DNA of 64,000 nt from Actinomadura harenae (GCF_003696215.1 NZ_RFFG01000016.1:1-64000); one strand, 5' to 3'. Counted from the first letter of the stretch, positions 33,831 to 42,901 are shown. Notes: generated by a model from the sequence alone, not told the origin. Program-made: numbers and translations.

Positions 33831-35237
33831 TCAGAGGAGGCCGAGCACCTCGTTGAGCGCCTCGGTGGCGCTCGGGTGCGTGTAGATCGCGTCGCGCAGT
33901 TCGGTGGCCGTCACGTCGTGCCGGATGGCGAGGGCGATGGTGTTGATCATCTCCTGGGAGTCGGTGCCGAGCAGCGCCGCGCCGAGGACGAGGTCGGTGT
34001 CCGCGTCGACGACGACCTTGAACAGGCCCCGCGTCTCCCCCACGATCCGGGCGCGGGGCATGGCCGCGATCTGCGCGACCGGCTTCGCCGCGACCTTGAC
34101 GTTGTGCCCTGCCTCGCGCGCGGCCTTCTCGGTCAGCCCGACCGTGGACAGTGGCGGCGTGATGAACGTCGTGGTGGGGACGGCGCGCCGGTCGGCCGTG
34201 CTGCGCCGTCCGGACCCGACCAGCTGGTCCGCGACGATGCGGTGGTCGTCCAGGGAGATGTAGGTGAACTGCGGGCCCCCGTTGACGTCGCCGATGGCGA
34301 AGACACGCGGGTTGCTGGCGCGCAGATGCTCGTCGACCGCGATGGCGCCGCGCTCGGTGAGCTCGACGCCCGCTGCGTCCAGGCCGAGTCCGTTGGTGGC
34401 CGGCCTGCGGCCGGTGGCCGCGAGCACCCGGTCCACGAGGACCTCGCCCTTCGTGCCCTCGATCTCGTAGCGGACGATGGCACCGCCCTCGGTGTCCTCG
34501 ACCTCGGTCACGGACGCGCCGGTCACCACCCTGATCCCGTCGCCGGTGAGGATCGCCGCGAGGGTCCCGGCGATGTCGTCGTCCTCGCGTCCGGCCAGGC
34601 GCGGAGAGGACTCGAGGACGGTCACCTCGGAGCCGAAGCGGCGGTACATCTGCGCGAACTCCAGGCCGAGCGGGCCGCCGCCGATGACGGCCAGGTGGCG
34701 GGGCAGCTCGGTGCCGCGCAGCAGGTCCGTGCTGGTGGCCAGGTGGGCGCTCTCCCGCAGCCCGGGAATCGGGGGCACGACGGGAACGGCTCCGGTGTTC
34801 ACCACGATCGCGCCCGCGGAGACGAGAAGCCGGTCGTCGCCGGCGCGCACTTCGACGGTCTCCGGGCCCAGGAAGCGGGCCTTCCCTGTGACGACGGTGA
34901 CGGTGTCTATTCCGTCGAGCATCGCGTAGTTCTTCTGGTTCAGGAAGGCGGTCAGGTCCTGCACGTCGCGCGCGTTCTTCTCGAACCACACCGCCGGGTC
35001 GTCGGCGCCGGGCCGTTCCCCGGAGCGGTGCACGAGCGCCTTGGTCGGGACGCAGCCGATGTTGATGCAGGTGCCGCCGTACATCTGATCGGACTGCTCC
35101 ACCAGGACGACCCGCTGCCCCTTACGTCCGAGGGCACTCGCGAGCGTCTTCCCGCCCTTGCCGAACCCGATCACCAGCAGATCGGCCTGAAGGGCCGCGT
35201 CGCCCTCGGCCGCCGTCTTGTCCGTCAATGCCGTCAT
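33831..35237 (-). CDS. Pyridine nucleotide-disulfide oxidoreductase, RclA/MerA-like
   Basis: The 468-residue flavoenzyme has an FAD site (GFGKGGKTLASALG) and the redox pair in GGTCINIGCVPTKA (Cys-x4-Cys), an NAD(P)H site (GGGPLGLEFAQMYRRFGSE), the VFAIGDVNGG motif and a C-terminal dimerisation domain with YTHPSATEALNEV supplying the usual His-Glu pair. This matches RclA-like (reactive chlorine, Cu(II)) or mercuric-reductase-like enzymes; it lacks the C-terminal cysteine pair of MerA. ATG 35237 is chosen because the next in-frame upstream starts extend into sequence without protein character. No regulator is adjacent. Confidence 0.88.
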   Translation of the reverse strand: MTALTDKTAAEGDAALQADLLVIGFGKGGKTLASALGRKGQRVVLVEQSDQMYGGTCINIGCVPTKALVHRSGERPGADDPAVWFEKNARDVQDLTAFLNQKNYAMLDGIDTVTVVTGKARFLGPETVEVRAGDDRLLVSAGAIVVNTGAVPVVPPIPGLRESAHLATSTDLLRGTELPRHLAVIGGGPLGLEFAQMYRRFGSEVTVLESSPRLAGREDDDIAGTLAAILTGDGIRVVTGASVTEVEDTEGGAIVRYEIEGTKGEVLVDRVLAATGRRPATNGLGLDAAGVELTERGAIAVDEHLRASNPRVFAIGDVNGGPQFTYISLDDHRIVADQLVGSGRRSTADRRAVPTTTFITPPLSTVGLTEKAAREAGHNVKVAAKPVAQIAAMPRARIVGETRGLFKVVVDADTDLVLGAALLGTDSQEMINTIALAIRHDVTATELRDAIYTHPSATEALNEVLGLL

Positions 35238-35356
35238 GGCCTCGACGAACACCCACACCCCGAGGCGTATTCCGGTTCCCCGCCCCTGAACCCCCATCGC
35301 GCAATCCAGCGACCACTGGGCCGACCGCCGGACATGACCGCCTGGGCACATGAAGC

Positions 35357-35384
35357 GGCCCCCGATCTGTTCGGATCGGGGGCC
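35357..35384. terminator. Hairpin between flavoprotein and protease copy 2
   Basis: GGCCCCCGATC (35357-35367) pairs with GATCGGGGGCC (35374-35384), loop TGTTCG. It lies downstream of the protease stop on the minus strand. It is nearly the same hairpin as at 26106-26133, including TGAAGC before it. Confidence 0.7.
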
Positions 35385-35427
35385 GTGGTGGCGACGGGGT
35401 CACCCGCGAGCAGATCCGGCCGTTGGC

Positions 35428-36690
35428 TCAGCCCAGCTTCACGTTGATCCCGAAGTCGCGCCAGGCCGTGCCGAAGTCCTGGTAATAGATCATGGACATG
35501 TCCTTGTTGTCGAGGCCGGTGAGCGTTCCCTTGGCTATGACCTCGCGGTCACCGTTGGTGAGGGAGAAGATGGGGCCGCCGCTGTCACCATGCTGGGCCG
35601 GTAGCCCGCCGTCGGCACGGCGAGCGACGACCAGGTCGGTGTACCACTCCTTGTTGCCGTAGGCGTCGGGGCCGAACCAGCCGACGAAGGCGAAATCGGA
35701 CGTGTTCTGGATGCCGCAGATAGCGCCGCTGGCCGCACCGGACTGGCAGACCCACTCGTTGGCATAGGCCCAGTCCCAACCGCTGACACCCTTGATGAAG
35801 GTGCCCGCTTTGCTGCCGTCCCACATACGCCCGGCCGAGTCGGCGTCGATGAGGAGCAGGTCATGCCCGACGTTCTCCCGGACGGCCCGCCCGATCCACA
35901 AACCGGTCCAGTCCGTCGTCCATGCGCCGTTGTGCCAGCCGCCTCCGACGCGGCCGCAGTGACCGGCGGTCAAGAGGTAACTGTGGCCGCTGCCGTCAGA
36001 GACCCCCCACCCCGCTGTACAAAAGGACTTGACGTTGCCTTTGATGTCGTCGTTGAGGATGGCGCCACCCCCCTTGAAGGACGGTTGGTCGTCCCACCGG
36101 CCGGCAGGGCTGGCTATGCCACCTTCGACATAGCTCACCGGAACACCGGCGAGGGTCTTGGGCCGCGCCGCGAGTCCCTTCCCCTTGCCATTGGTGGTCA
36201 GGACGAGCCCGTCTCCCTTGAGTGAGCCGGCGACCCGGCTGATCGGATACGCCGGGTCCTTCTTCATGTCGGCCATCAGTCCCGAGGCCGCGGCCTTGAG
36301 CTCGGCCTGCGAGTAGCGGGCGGGCTTCACCTCGACCGCCGCGATACCGCGCGCCTGCCCGACGGCCTTGCTCACAGCGACAGGGAGCTTGCCCTTCCAC
36401 CACAACTCGACCGACTTGGGTTGCAGGACGATACCCGCGAACCCGCCTCCGCGTCCCGACTTCTCCATCGCCCAGGAGATCTTCGACGCGGCCTTCTTCA
36501 GCGGCTCCTGGTCGTGCATCTTCTGCCGGATGTCGGCGGGAATATTGCTGAACGGTGCCGGCTTGACGGTGTTCTTTCCGCCGCCGGACGCCGGCCCCGC
36601 GGCCGCGGGCACCATGCCCGCCACCGCCACACTCAGCACTGCGGCGCCCAAGACCCCGACGAACCGTGCCGAGCCGTACTTGAAACCCAT
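35428..36690 (-). CDS. Secreted S1-type serine protease (copy 2)
   Basis: The 420-residue preproprotein mirrors copy 1: signal peptide (RFVGVLGAAVLSVAVAGMVPA), pro-region (KISWAMEKSGRGGGFAGIV, SQAELKAAASGLMADMKKDP) and a catalytic domain with TAGHCGRVGGG, GHDLLLIDAD and QHGDSGGPIFSL for His, Asp and Ser. Most differences are in surface parts of the mature domain (for example SFKGGGAILNDDIKGN versus the corresponding part of copy 1), which may reflect different substrates. It should be exported. The conserved 14-base double box lies upstream and a matching hairpin downstream. Confidence 0.9.
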   Translation of the reverse strand: MGFKYGSARFVGVLGAAVLSVAVAGMVPAAAGPASGGGKNTVKPAPFSNIPADIRQKMHDQEPLKKAASKISWAMEKSGRGGGFAGIVLQPKSVELWWKGKLPVAVSKAVGQARGIAAVEVKPARYSQAELKAAASGLMADMKKDPAYPISRVAGSLKGDGLVLTTNGKGKGLAARPKTLAGVPVSYVEGGIASPAGRWDDQPSFKGGGAILNDDIKGNVKSFCTAGWGVSDGSGHSYLLTAGHCGRVGGGWHNGAWTTDWTGLWIGRAVRENVGHDLLLIDADSAGRMWDGSKAGTFIKGVSGWDWAYANEWVCQSGAASGAICGIQNTSDFAFVGWFGPDAYGNKEWYTDLVVARRADGGLPAQHGDSGGPIFSLTNGDREVIAKGTLTGLDNKDMSMIYYQDFGTAWRDFGINVKLG

Positions 36691-36753
36691 GCGTTCCCCT
36701 CATGTAGGGCGTGACCTGGCGAAAGTATCGATCGAATTCGCAGGAGAATGCTT

Positions 36754-36789
36754 GCACAGGCGTGCGGCTCGGCTATGCAACGCGTGCGG
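36754..36789 (-). promoter_or_regulatory. Conserved direct repeat upstream of protease copy 2
   Basis: GCACAGGCGTGCGG (36754-36767) and TGCAACGCGTGCGG (36776-36789) repeat the pair seen at 27512-27547 with the same 22-base phasing, here starting 64 bases upstream of the protease start. Confidence 0.5.
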
Positions 36790-36799
36790 AGATATCGAG

Positions 36800-37065
36800 C
36801 GAAAAATGAATCGTCACGGTCCGGCGCGGCCTTTTCACTGCGCGCAGAACGCATGTCCGAGAAGGTGAATTTCCATTGAAGGAGCGGCAAATCCGCCGGA
36901 AACAATCGGAGACAAGAAATCCTGGTTCGAGTGGCTCGCCCGAGTGGCATCCGAAGGGACCCGGCTGGATTTGCCCGGGTCTCGGAACACGACCGGCTCG
37001 TGTGGGCGGAGGAGCGATGGAGGATAGGTGCGGCTCTCTTGTGGTGACACCCCTGAGCCGGGTGG
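36800..37065. other. Gap upstream of protease copy 2
   Basis: No gene is supported here. Parts (for example around 36945-36975, CATCCGAAGGGACCCGGCTG) resemble the coding-like remnant upstream of protease copy 1, so the duplicated block may extend this far in degraded form. Confidence 0.3.
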
Positions 37066-37575
37066 ATGGTGCCCCGAGAACGAGCAGTGTGTGTCCCCGC
37101 CACCCTCACCACGGTCACGGCCACGGCCGCGCCGACCTGGCTCGCCCCCGCCGACGTCACCCTGGCCCGCGAACAAGGCCGTCGTGTCCGCCGCCAGGGC
37201 GACATCTACGCGGTAGAAATCACGCCCGGACATGACACGTCAACCGGCTGGGTCGACACCGCCAGCGCCGACCGGTCTCCGTCGCACAACTGGAACGCCA
37301 CCACCCGGTACCTGGCCCACCACCCCGCTGACGGGCGCAAACACCGCCCTGTGAGGCTGGTGTGGCCTGTCCGCTTCGTTCAGCGGAACATCCTGCAGAT
37401 GGGGCGTGGCAGCGGGTGGGCGCCCGGCGACCGACCGAGCGTCGAAGTCCGGGGAGCGGAAGGCGCGCGCATGGCCGCCGGACCCCCTTGGGCTGTCCGA
37501 CCGGGTTTCACCGCGCCTTCGGCGCAGGTGGTCAGCCCTGTCCGCGTCGCCCGCTGTGGGCCGGAAGTCGATTGA
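37066..37575 (+). pseudogene. Hypothetical coding remnant
   Basis: From ~37095 to ~37380 this frame has strong coding third-position bias and reads TWLAPADVTLAREQGRRVRR, then QGDIYAVEITPGHDT and HRPVRLVWPVRFVQ. After that the protein character fades, and no convincing start or ribosome binding site is seen. I do not recognise it. A truncated gene is the most likely explanation. Confidence 0.3.
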
Positions 37576-37714
37576 GGACCACGATCATGAACGTCGCGAA
37601 CGGGCCGATGAACAACGAGGCGACCCACCAGTTGAGTCCGCTGCGCCCCTTCGCCTGGGCGAGGCCGGCGTTGATCAGAGTGAGCGTGCCCCAGCCGACC
37701 GCATAGTCGTGCAT
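37532..37714 (-). CDS. Small two-helix membrane protein
   Basis: A 60-residue protein with two hydrophobic segments (GWGTLTLINAGLAQAKG, then NWWVASLFIGPFATFMIVVL) and a basic tail, so it should sit in the cytoplasmic membrane. ATG 37714 has AAGGGA four bases upstream. A longer in-frame version has no such site. No family or function is recognised. Confidence 0.6.
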   Translation of the reverse strand: MHDYAVGWGTLTLINAGLAQAKGRSGLNWWVASLFIGPFATFMIVVLNRLPAHSGRRGQG

Positions 37715-37910
37715 TGTGTCCCTTCGTGCCCGTATTGAGATCGCATGAGCGTATCCCGGCCGTGCACCCATCGTTGTCCCGAGCTCTTGCTGGTCGAGGT
37801 CGATTGGTTGCACTTTCGAACCTTCAGCAAGGAAGAACCGCCGCCAATCACCCGCAGTCCCTCGACCTTGGCGCCCATGAAGGATGGTCGAGCGCCTTGT
37901 GGCCGGGTGT

Positions 37911-37935
37911 GGGAGGGCCGGGGTCCGGCCCTCCC
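37911..37935. terminator. Hairpin downstream of the epimerase gene
   Basis: GGGAGGGCCGG (37911-37921) and CCGGCCCTCCC (37925-37935) form an 11-bp stem with loop GGT, 10 bases beyond the stop of the minus-strand epimerase gene. Confidence 0.7.
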
Positions 37936-37944
37936 ATCGCGGTG

Positions 37945-38841
37945 TCAGACCGTCAGTGCTTCGCGGAGGGTTGACGGCTTGAGGCCGAAGGTGTCGCGGA
38001 TGTCGCTGTCGTCCACGAGGAACGGGCGCTCGGCCATGTAGTTCATCTCGGCGAACTCCCGCCAGATCGGATCGGTGAAGGACAGGAGCATCAGGTCCCG
38101 TTCGGTGAGCGGCTCCAGGCGCGGTTCGGGCGCTCCGTGGAGTTCGGCGAGAGCGGTCGCGGCCTGGCGCAGCGTCGTGGTGATGACCGGGGCGTGCCAG
38201 GCCCGTCCCCAGGCCCGCTCGTCGTCGCCGACCGCGACCAGGGCCGCTGCGACGTCCTCGGTGTACGAGAACGAATGCGCCGCGTCGGGGTTGCCGTGGA
38301 CGAGCGCCAGCTCACCCTCGAGGACACGGGGCGCGACCAGCAGCGTGAACGCCGAGACCGCGCCCGGGCCCAGGTACTGGCCGGCTCGCACCTCGGTGAC
38401 CCGCAGCCGCCCCTCGTCGTGGGCGTCCTTGGCCTGCTGCCACAGCTCGGCCCTCACCCGGCCCTTGCGGGTGGTCGGGACCATCGGGGTGCGCTCGGTG
38501 AGCGGCTCGTCGGTCGGCTGGTAGCCGTAGTGGTTGCCGAGCATCACGTAGTCGGCCCCGGCCCGCTCGGTCGCGGCGAGGATCGACGCGAACAGCGGCG
38601 GCATGGTCTCTGGCCAGGTGTGATAGGCGGTCATGGCGGCGTTGAAGACCGTGGTCGCTCCGGCGAGAGCCTTGGCCAGCTCGTCGGTGCTGCCCGCGTC
38701 CAGGGCGATCCGTTCGATGCCGGGGTGGTCGGGGCCGCTGCCGCTGCGGGTGATGAGGCGGACCTGCTCGCCCCTGCCGGCCAGCTGCCTGGCGGTGGCG
38801 ACCCCGGTCGCGCCTGCCCCGATGACGACTGATTCAGCCAT
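37945..38841 (-). CDS. NAD-dependent epimerase/dehydratase (SDR)
   Basis: The 298-residue protein opens with an SDR nucleotide site (SVVIGAGATGVATARQLAGRG) and continues with GATTVFNAAMTAYHTWPE, a YVMLGNHYGYQP segment and a HSFSYTEDVAAALVAVGDDE motif typical of atypical extended SDRs. The exact reaction is unclear; NAD(P)H-dependent reduction or epimerisation is expected. It is divergent from a GlxA-type regulator, which likely controls it. ATG 38841 is chosen because the longer frame upstream is not protein-like. Confidence 0.85.
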   Translation of the reverse strand: MAESVVIGAGATGVATARQLAGRGEQVRLITRSGSGPDHPGIERIALDAGSTDELAKALAGATTVFNAAMTAYHTWPETMPPLFASILAATERAGADYVMLGNHYGYQPTDEPLTERTPMVPTTRKGRVRAELWQQAKDAHDEGRLRVTEVRAGQYLGPGAVSAFTLLVAPRVLEGELALVHGNPDAAHSFSYTEDVAAALVAVGDDERAWGRAWHAPVITTTLRQAATALAELHGAPEPRLEPLTERDLMLLSFTDPIWREFAEMNYMAERPFLVDDSDIRDTFGLKPSTLREALTV

Positions 38842-38986
38842 GACGTTGTCTCCGTGTCTCGCAGAAATGGAACGCTCCCCTGAAGGGGAAGGTGGTGCGC
38901 GGGGGCCCGACCGCTTGGTCAACTCTGCCGTTCGGACGCGGGGTAGGGTCAGTGGCCTGATAGCCATGAGCCCCAAGGATCTAGCC

Positions 38987-39949
38987 ATGTATCGTGTCGC
39001 CGTCCTGGCCGTCCCTCCGGTCAAGCCCTTCGACCTGTCCATGCCGTCGACACTGCTCGGCGCCGCCGAACTCGAGGGACACCCCGCCTATGAGGTGACG
39101 GTGTGCACCGCCGTGCCCGGCACGGTCGCCGCCTCCGGTGGCATCGACGTGGTGATCCGGCACGGCCTCGAGGCGGTCGCGGCGGCGGACACGGTGATCG
39201 TCCCCTCGACGGCCAGCCGGCACGACGCCGATCCGGCCACCCTGGACGTCCTCCGGGAGGCGGTCGCCGCGGGCAAGCGCGTCGCCTCGATCTGCAGCGG
39301 CGCGTTCGTCCTCGCCCAGGCCGGGCTCCTCGACGGCCGTGCCGCCACCACTCACTGGGGCCTGGCCGAGGAACTGCAGCGCGCCTTCCCCTCAGTGCGC
39401 GTGGACGCCGACCGGCTGTTCGTCGAGGACGGATCGATCGTCACCGGCGCGGGCTCGGCCGCCGGGATCGACCTGTGCCTGCACCTGATCGACTGCGACT
39501 ACGGCGCGGCCGTGGCCAACGCCGCGGCCCGTGCCGCCGTCGTCACCCCGGTGCGCCAGGGCGGGCAGGCGCAGTTCGTGCAGACCCCGCTGCCCGCCAA
39601 GACCGACTCCTCATTGGACGCGGCCCGCGTCTGGGCACTGCAACATCTGGACCAGCCGATCTCTCTGCACGACCTGGCCGGTCAGGCCGGGGTCAGCGTG
39701 CGGACCCTGACCCGCCGCTTCGTGACCGAGACCGGTGTGACCCCGTTCCAGTGGCTGCTCCAGCAGCGGCTGCTGCGGGCCCGCGAACTGCTGGAGACCA
39801 CCGACCTCACCGTCGAGCATGTGGCCCGCCGCAGCGGCCTCGGCTCCGGCGAGTCGCTCCGCCAGCACCTGAGCCGCCAGATCGGCATGACCCCGGCCGC
39901 CTACCGGGGCGCCTTCACTCACCGCCCGGCCGTGAAGGCCGGTCGGTGA
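38987..39949 (+). CDS. GlxA-family regulator (DJ-1/PfpI plus AraC HTH)
   Basis: The 320-residue protein has an N-terminal DJ-1/PfpI-like domain (RVAVLAVPPVKPFDLSMPST; nucleophile-elbow-like Cys in ASICSGAFVLAQAGLLDG) and a C-terminal AraC double helix-turn-helix (SLHDLAGQAGVSVRTLTRRF, VEHVARRSGLGSGESLRQHL). Such regulators sense metabolites through the first domain. ATG 38987 has AAGGAT seven bases upstream; an ATG at 38966 would add seven residues without such a site. It is divergent from the epimerase gene. Confidence 0.88.
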   Translation: MYRVAVLAVPPVKPFDLSMPSTLLGAAELEGHPAYEVTVCTAVPGTVAASGGIDVVIRHGLEAVAAADTVIVPSTASRHDADPATLDVLREAVAAGKRVASICSGAFVLAQAGLLDGRAATTHWGLAEELQRAFPSVRVDADRLFVEDGSIVTGAGSAAGIDLCLHLIDCDYGAAVANAAARAAVVTPVRQGGQAQFVQTPLPAKTDSSLDAARVWALQHLDQPISLHDLAGQAGVSVRTLTRRFVTETGVTPFQWLLQQRLLRARELLETTDLTVEHVARRSGLGSGESLRQHLSRQIGMTPAAYRGAFTHRPAVKAGR

Positions 39950-39965
39950 CGGTGCGTGACTCGGC

Positions 39966-40652
39966 TCAGTGAACCGGCGAAGGGTCCTCCTCGATCGCGA
40001 CGCCCTGGTGGCCCGTGACCTCGGACAGGTGGGCGATCAGGTGCGTCGCGCCGGCGGTTCGGAGTCTTTCGGAGGGCGTCAGGGCGGTGTAGCCGAGGAC
40101 GTCCATGCCTGCGGCGCGAGCGGCCAGGACGCCGTTCGGGCTGTCCTCGACGACCAGGCAGTTTCGCGGCGCGACGCCGAGGGACGCGGCGGCGCGCAGG
40201 AAGAGGTCGGGGGCGGGTTTGCCCACGCCGCCGACGTCCTCGGCGCTGAAGACGGTCTCGGGACGAAAGTGGGAGCGCAGGCCGGTCAGGTCGAGGGCGA
40301 GGTCGATCCAGGCGCGGTCGGACGACGAGGCCAGGCAGTAGGGAACTCCGGATCGGCGCAGGTCGGTGAGCAGGTCGGCGGCCCCCGGGGTGGCGGTGAG
40401 GCTTTGCCGGAAGGCGGCGTAGACGCGTTCCTGCCAGCGCGCCGTGAAGTCGTCGGGCAGGCGGCCGCCGTGACGGTCCGCGATCACGGTGTGGACGTTG
40501 CGCGCGGCGGTTCCGAGGAAGTGCTGGAGGGACTCCTCCAGCGTCATCGGATAGCCCAGCTCGGTCAGGTACTCGGCCAGGACGCGGTGCGCGATGCGCT
40601 CGCTGTCGACGAGCACACCGTCGTTGTCGAAGATCACCAGTTCGTAGGGCAT
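39966..40652 (-). CDS. HAD-IA phosphatase (phosphoglycolate/sugar phosphatase-like)
   Basis: The 228-residue protein has motif I FDNDGVLVDSE (Asp9 nucleophile, Asp11), a helical cap domain, motif II SSSDRAW, the lysine in GGVGKPAPDLFL and motif IV VVEDSPNGVLAARAAGM. This fits the beta-phosphoglucomutase/sugar-phosphatase branch, acting on a small phosphosugar in the cytoplasm. It begins 25 bases after the metallophosphoesterase gene on the same strand, so the two are probably one operon, divergent from a MocR regulator. Confidence 0.88.
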   Translation of the reverse strand: MPYELVIFDNDGVLVDSERIAHRVLAEYLTELGYPMTLEESLQHFLGTAARNVHTVIADRHGGRLPDDFTARWQERVYAAFRQSLTATPGAADLLTDLRRSGVPYCLASSSDRAWIDLALDLTGLRSHFRPETVFSAEDVGGVGKPAPDLFLRAAASLGVAPRNCLVVEDSPNGVLAARAAGMDVLGYTALTPSERLRTAGATHLIAHLSEVTGHQGVAIEEDPSPVH

Positions 40653-40677
40653 GCGTGGGCTCCGGAGCGTTGAACGG

Positions 40678-41433
40678 TCAGAGGAGGACGGACCGGTAGT
40701 GCGTCGTCAGGCGTCCCGTGTCGTCCAGGACGTGGAACGCGAACGCGGGCGGCTGGTCGAGGAACACGTGGTCCAGCGGGTGGGCGCGCTGTTCCCACGG
40801 GAGGCGGAGCGTGGAGACCACGCCCGGCGCCACCAGCAGCGGCCGTCCGGCGAAGGTGGTGGACGCCGCGGTGTGGGCGTGCCCGCACAGGAAGGCCACC
40901 AGGTTGGGATGGCGGGCGGCGAGGGCTTCGAGCCGTTCGGCGCGGAACTGGCGGATGCCGTCGATGTACGGATCGTGCAGCTCGACAGGCGGGTGGTGGA
41001 ACCCGACGAGGACGGGCGTCGTCTCCGGGGTCTCCGCCAGCACCTGTTCCAGCCAGGCCAGGGTCTCGTCCTGCACCAGGCCCTCATGCCTGCCCGGTAC
41101 CGAGGAGTCGCAGAGCGCGACGACGGCGCCGCCCACATGACGAACCTCGTCGACCAGGGCTTTTGAAGGCGGCTGCTGAAGCAGGAACTCCCGGAAGGCG
41201 GCACGGTCGTCGTGGTTGCCGGGGCAGACCATCACCGGGTGCCTCGAAACGAACAGCTCCCGGGCCAGTTCGTACTCCTCCGGACGGCCGTGATCGGCGA
41301 TGTCCCCGGTGATGAGGACGGCGTCCAGGTCGTACGGGAGGTCTTCGAGGTAGGACATGACGGCCCGGGTGCGCTCGGTGCTGCGCTCGCCGGTGTCGAG
41401 ATGGACGTCACTGACATGGGCGATCACGATCAA
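40678..41433 (-). CDS. Calcineurin-like phosphoesterase (CpdA-like)
   Basis: The 251-residue protein carries the class III phosphodiesterase metal motifs in order: DVHLD, GDIADHG, GNHDDR, GFHHPP and CGHAHT. It is probably a cytoplasmic phosphodiesterase of cyclic nucleotides or a related phosphate ester. The proposed start is TTG 41433, since GAAGGGA lies eight bases upstream and the protein then begins IVIAHVSDVHLD as relatives do; a further in-frame start exists 42 bases upstream. It is the first gene of an operon with the HAD phosphatase and divergent from the MocR gene. Confidence 0.87.
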   Translation of the reverse strand: MIVIAHVSDVHLDTGERSTERTRAVMSYLEDLPYDLDAVLITGDIADHGRPEEYELARELFVSRHPVMVCPGNHDDRAAFREFLLQQPPSKALVDEVRHVGGAVVALCDSSVPGRHEGLVQDETLAWLEQVLAETPETTPVLVGFHHPPVELHDPYIDGIRQFRAERLEALAARHPNLVAFLCGHAHTAASTTFAGRPLLVAPGVVSTLRLPWEQRAHPLDHVFLDQPPAFAFHVLDDTGRLTTHYRSVLL

Positions 41434-41484
41434 CGCGGCGGTCCCTTCGGTCGGTGCGATGCCGGAACCCGACACTAGAAGGCG

Positions 41485-41535
41485 ACTGGACCAGATTTAA
41501 GATCCAGTTCCATGACGCGTTCTTGGTCCAGTTCC
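41485..41535 (+). promoter_or_regulatory. MocR-type operator with direct and inverted half-sites
   Basis: TCCAGTTCC occurs at 41503-41511 and again at 41527-41535 (24 bases apart, just inside the gene), and its inverted form ACTGGA is at 41485-41490. Direct repeats of this kind are bound by dimeric MocR regulators. TAAGAT at 41497-41502 could be the -10 element, which would put the transcript start close to the ATG and give a nearly leaderless mRNA. Confidence 0.5.
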
Positions 41536-42900
41536 GGTGTCGACCTGCACCTCGATCTGGAGGGCACCTCGAAACGGCGGGCGGGCCTGGAAGCCGCCCT
41601 GCGCGCGGCGATCCAGGACGGACGCCTGCCCGCCGGGACACTCCTGCCGTCCACGCGCGGGTTGGCGCAGGACCTCGGCCTCTCGCGCGGCACCGTCACG
41701 GCCGCCTACGACCAGCTGACCGAGGAAGGGTTCCTGACGACGCGTCCAGGGTCGGGCACCACGGTCGTGGGGCTGGCCTCACAGGCCCCGGTGTCGGAGC
41801 CGTCTCCGCAGGTCGAGCCGGCGTTCCGCCACGACCTCCGGCCCGGACGCCCCGACCTCAGCGCCTTCCCGACCGGCGCCTGGCTCGCGGCGACCCGCCG
41901 GGTGCTGACCGGCTCCCGTCCGGAGATCTTCGCCGCCGGTGACCCACAGGGGCGGATCGAGCTCCGCCGGGCGCTCGCCGACCATCTCGGCCGCACCCGC
42001 GGCGTCGTCGCCTCGCCCGACCGAATTGTGATCACGTCCGGCCACTACCAGGGCGTTCGCCTCCTCAGCGGGGTGCTGGCCGCCGCCGGGACGACGTCCG
42101 CCGCCGTGGAGGACCCCGGCCACAACGTCTTCCGGCGGGCCGTCCGGCGCGGCGGGCTCGCCACCCTGCCCGTGCCGGTCGACGGGCACGGCGCCCGGGT
42201 GGACGAGGTGCCACCCGACGCCGGGGCCGTGTTCCTCACTCCGTCGCACCAGTACCCGACCGGCGTCCCGCTCCACCCCGACCGCCGCCACGCCGTGTGC
42301 GCGTGGGCCCGCTCCACCGGCGGCGTGATCGTGGAGGACGACTACGACGGCGAGTTCCGCTACGAACGCCACCCCGTCGGGGCCTTGCAGGGAATCGCTC
42401 CCGACCACGTCGTCTACTGCGGGACGGCGTCCAAGACGCTCAGCCCGGCACTCCGCCTGGCGTGGATGGTGCTGCCTCCCCGGCTCGTGCCCGAGGTCGT
42501 CCGGGCCAAGCAGGACGCCGACCTGTACACCGAGTCCCTCGGCCAGCTGGTCCTGGCCGACCTCATCGCCGGGCACGTCTACGACCGCCACATCCGCGCC
42601 GCCCGCCTGCGCTACCGCCGTCGCCGCGCGCTCCTGCTCGAACGCGCGTCCGCCGTCCCCGGTCTCACCGTCCATGGCGTCCCGGCCGGGCTGCACAGCC
42701 TGCTCACCCTCCCCGCCGACGGGCCGGACGAGACCGAGATCCTCAACCACTGCGCGGCGCGCAGCGTCGGAATCCGCACTTTCACCGAACTCCACCACGA
42801 CCCCGCCGGTCGCCCCCAAGGCATCCTCGTCGGCTTCGCGGCCCCCTCAGAAAGCGCCTACCCGGCGGCCCTGGACGCCCTGTTCTCCGCCTTCACCTGA
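41512..42900 (+). CDS. MocR/PdxR-type regulator (GntR HTH fused to aminotransferase domain)
   Basis: The 462-residue protein has a GntR winged helix (LEAALRAAIQDGRLPAGTLL, STRGLAQDLGLSRGTVTAAY, residues ~22-75) joined by a linker to a fold-type I aminotransferase domain. That domain has a PLP lysine in YCGTASKTLSPALRLAW and VEDDYDGEFRYE before it. Such proteins use PLP or a PLP adduct as effector rather than catalysing a transamination, and often regulate PLP synthesis or amine metabolism. It is divergent from the CpdA-like/HAD phosphatase operon, its likely target. Confidence 0.9.
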   Translation: MTRSWSSSGVDLHLDLEGTSKRRAGLEAALRAAIQDGRLPAGTLLPSTRGLAQDLGLSRGTVTAAYDQLTEEGFLTTRPGSGTTVVGLASQAPVSEPSPQVEPAFRHDLRPGRPDLSAFPTGAWLAATRRVLTGSRPEIFAAGDPQGRIELRRALADHLGRTRGVVASPDRIVITSGHYQGVRLLSGVLAAAGTTSAAVEDPGHNVFRRAVRRGGLATLPVPVDGHGARVDEVPPDAGAVFLTPSHQYPTGVPLHPDRRHAVCAWARSTGGVIVEDDYDGEFRYERHPVGALQGIAPDHVVYCGTASKTLSPALRLAWMVLPPRLVPEVVRAKQDADLYTESLGQLVLADLIAGHVYDRHIRAARLRYRRRRALLLERASAVPGLTVHGVPAGLHSLLTLPADGPDETEILNHCAARSVGIRTFTELHHDPAGRPQGILVGFAAPSESAYPAALDALFSAFT

Positions 42901-42901
42901 A

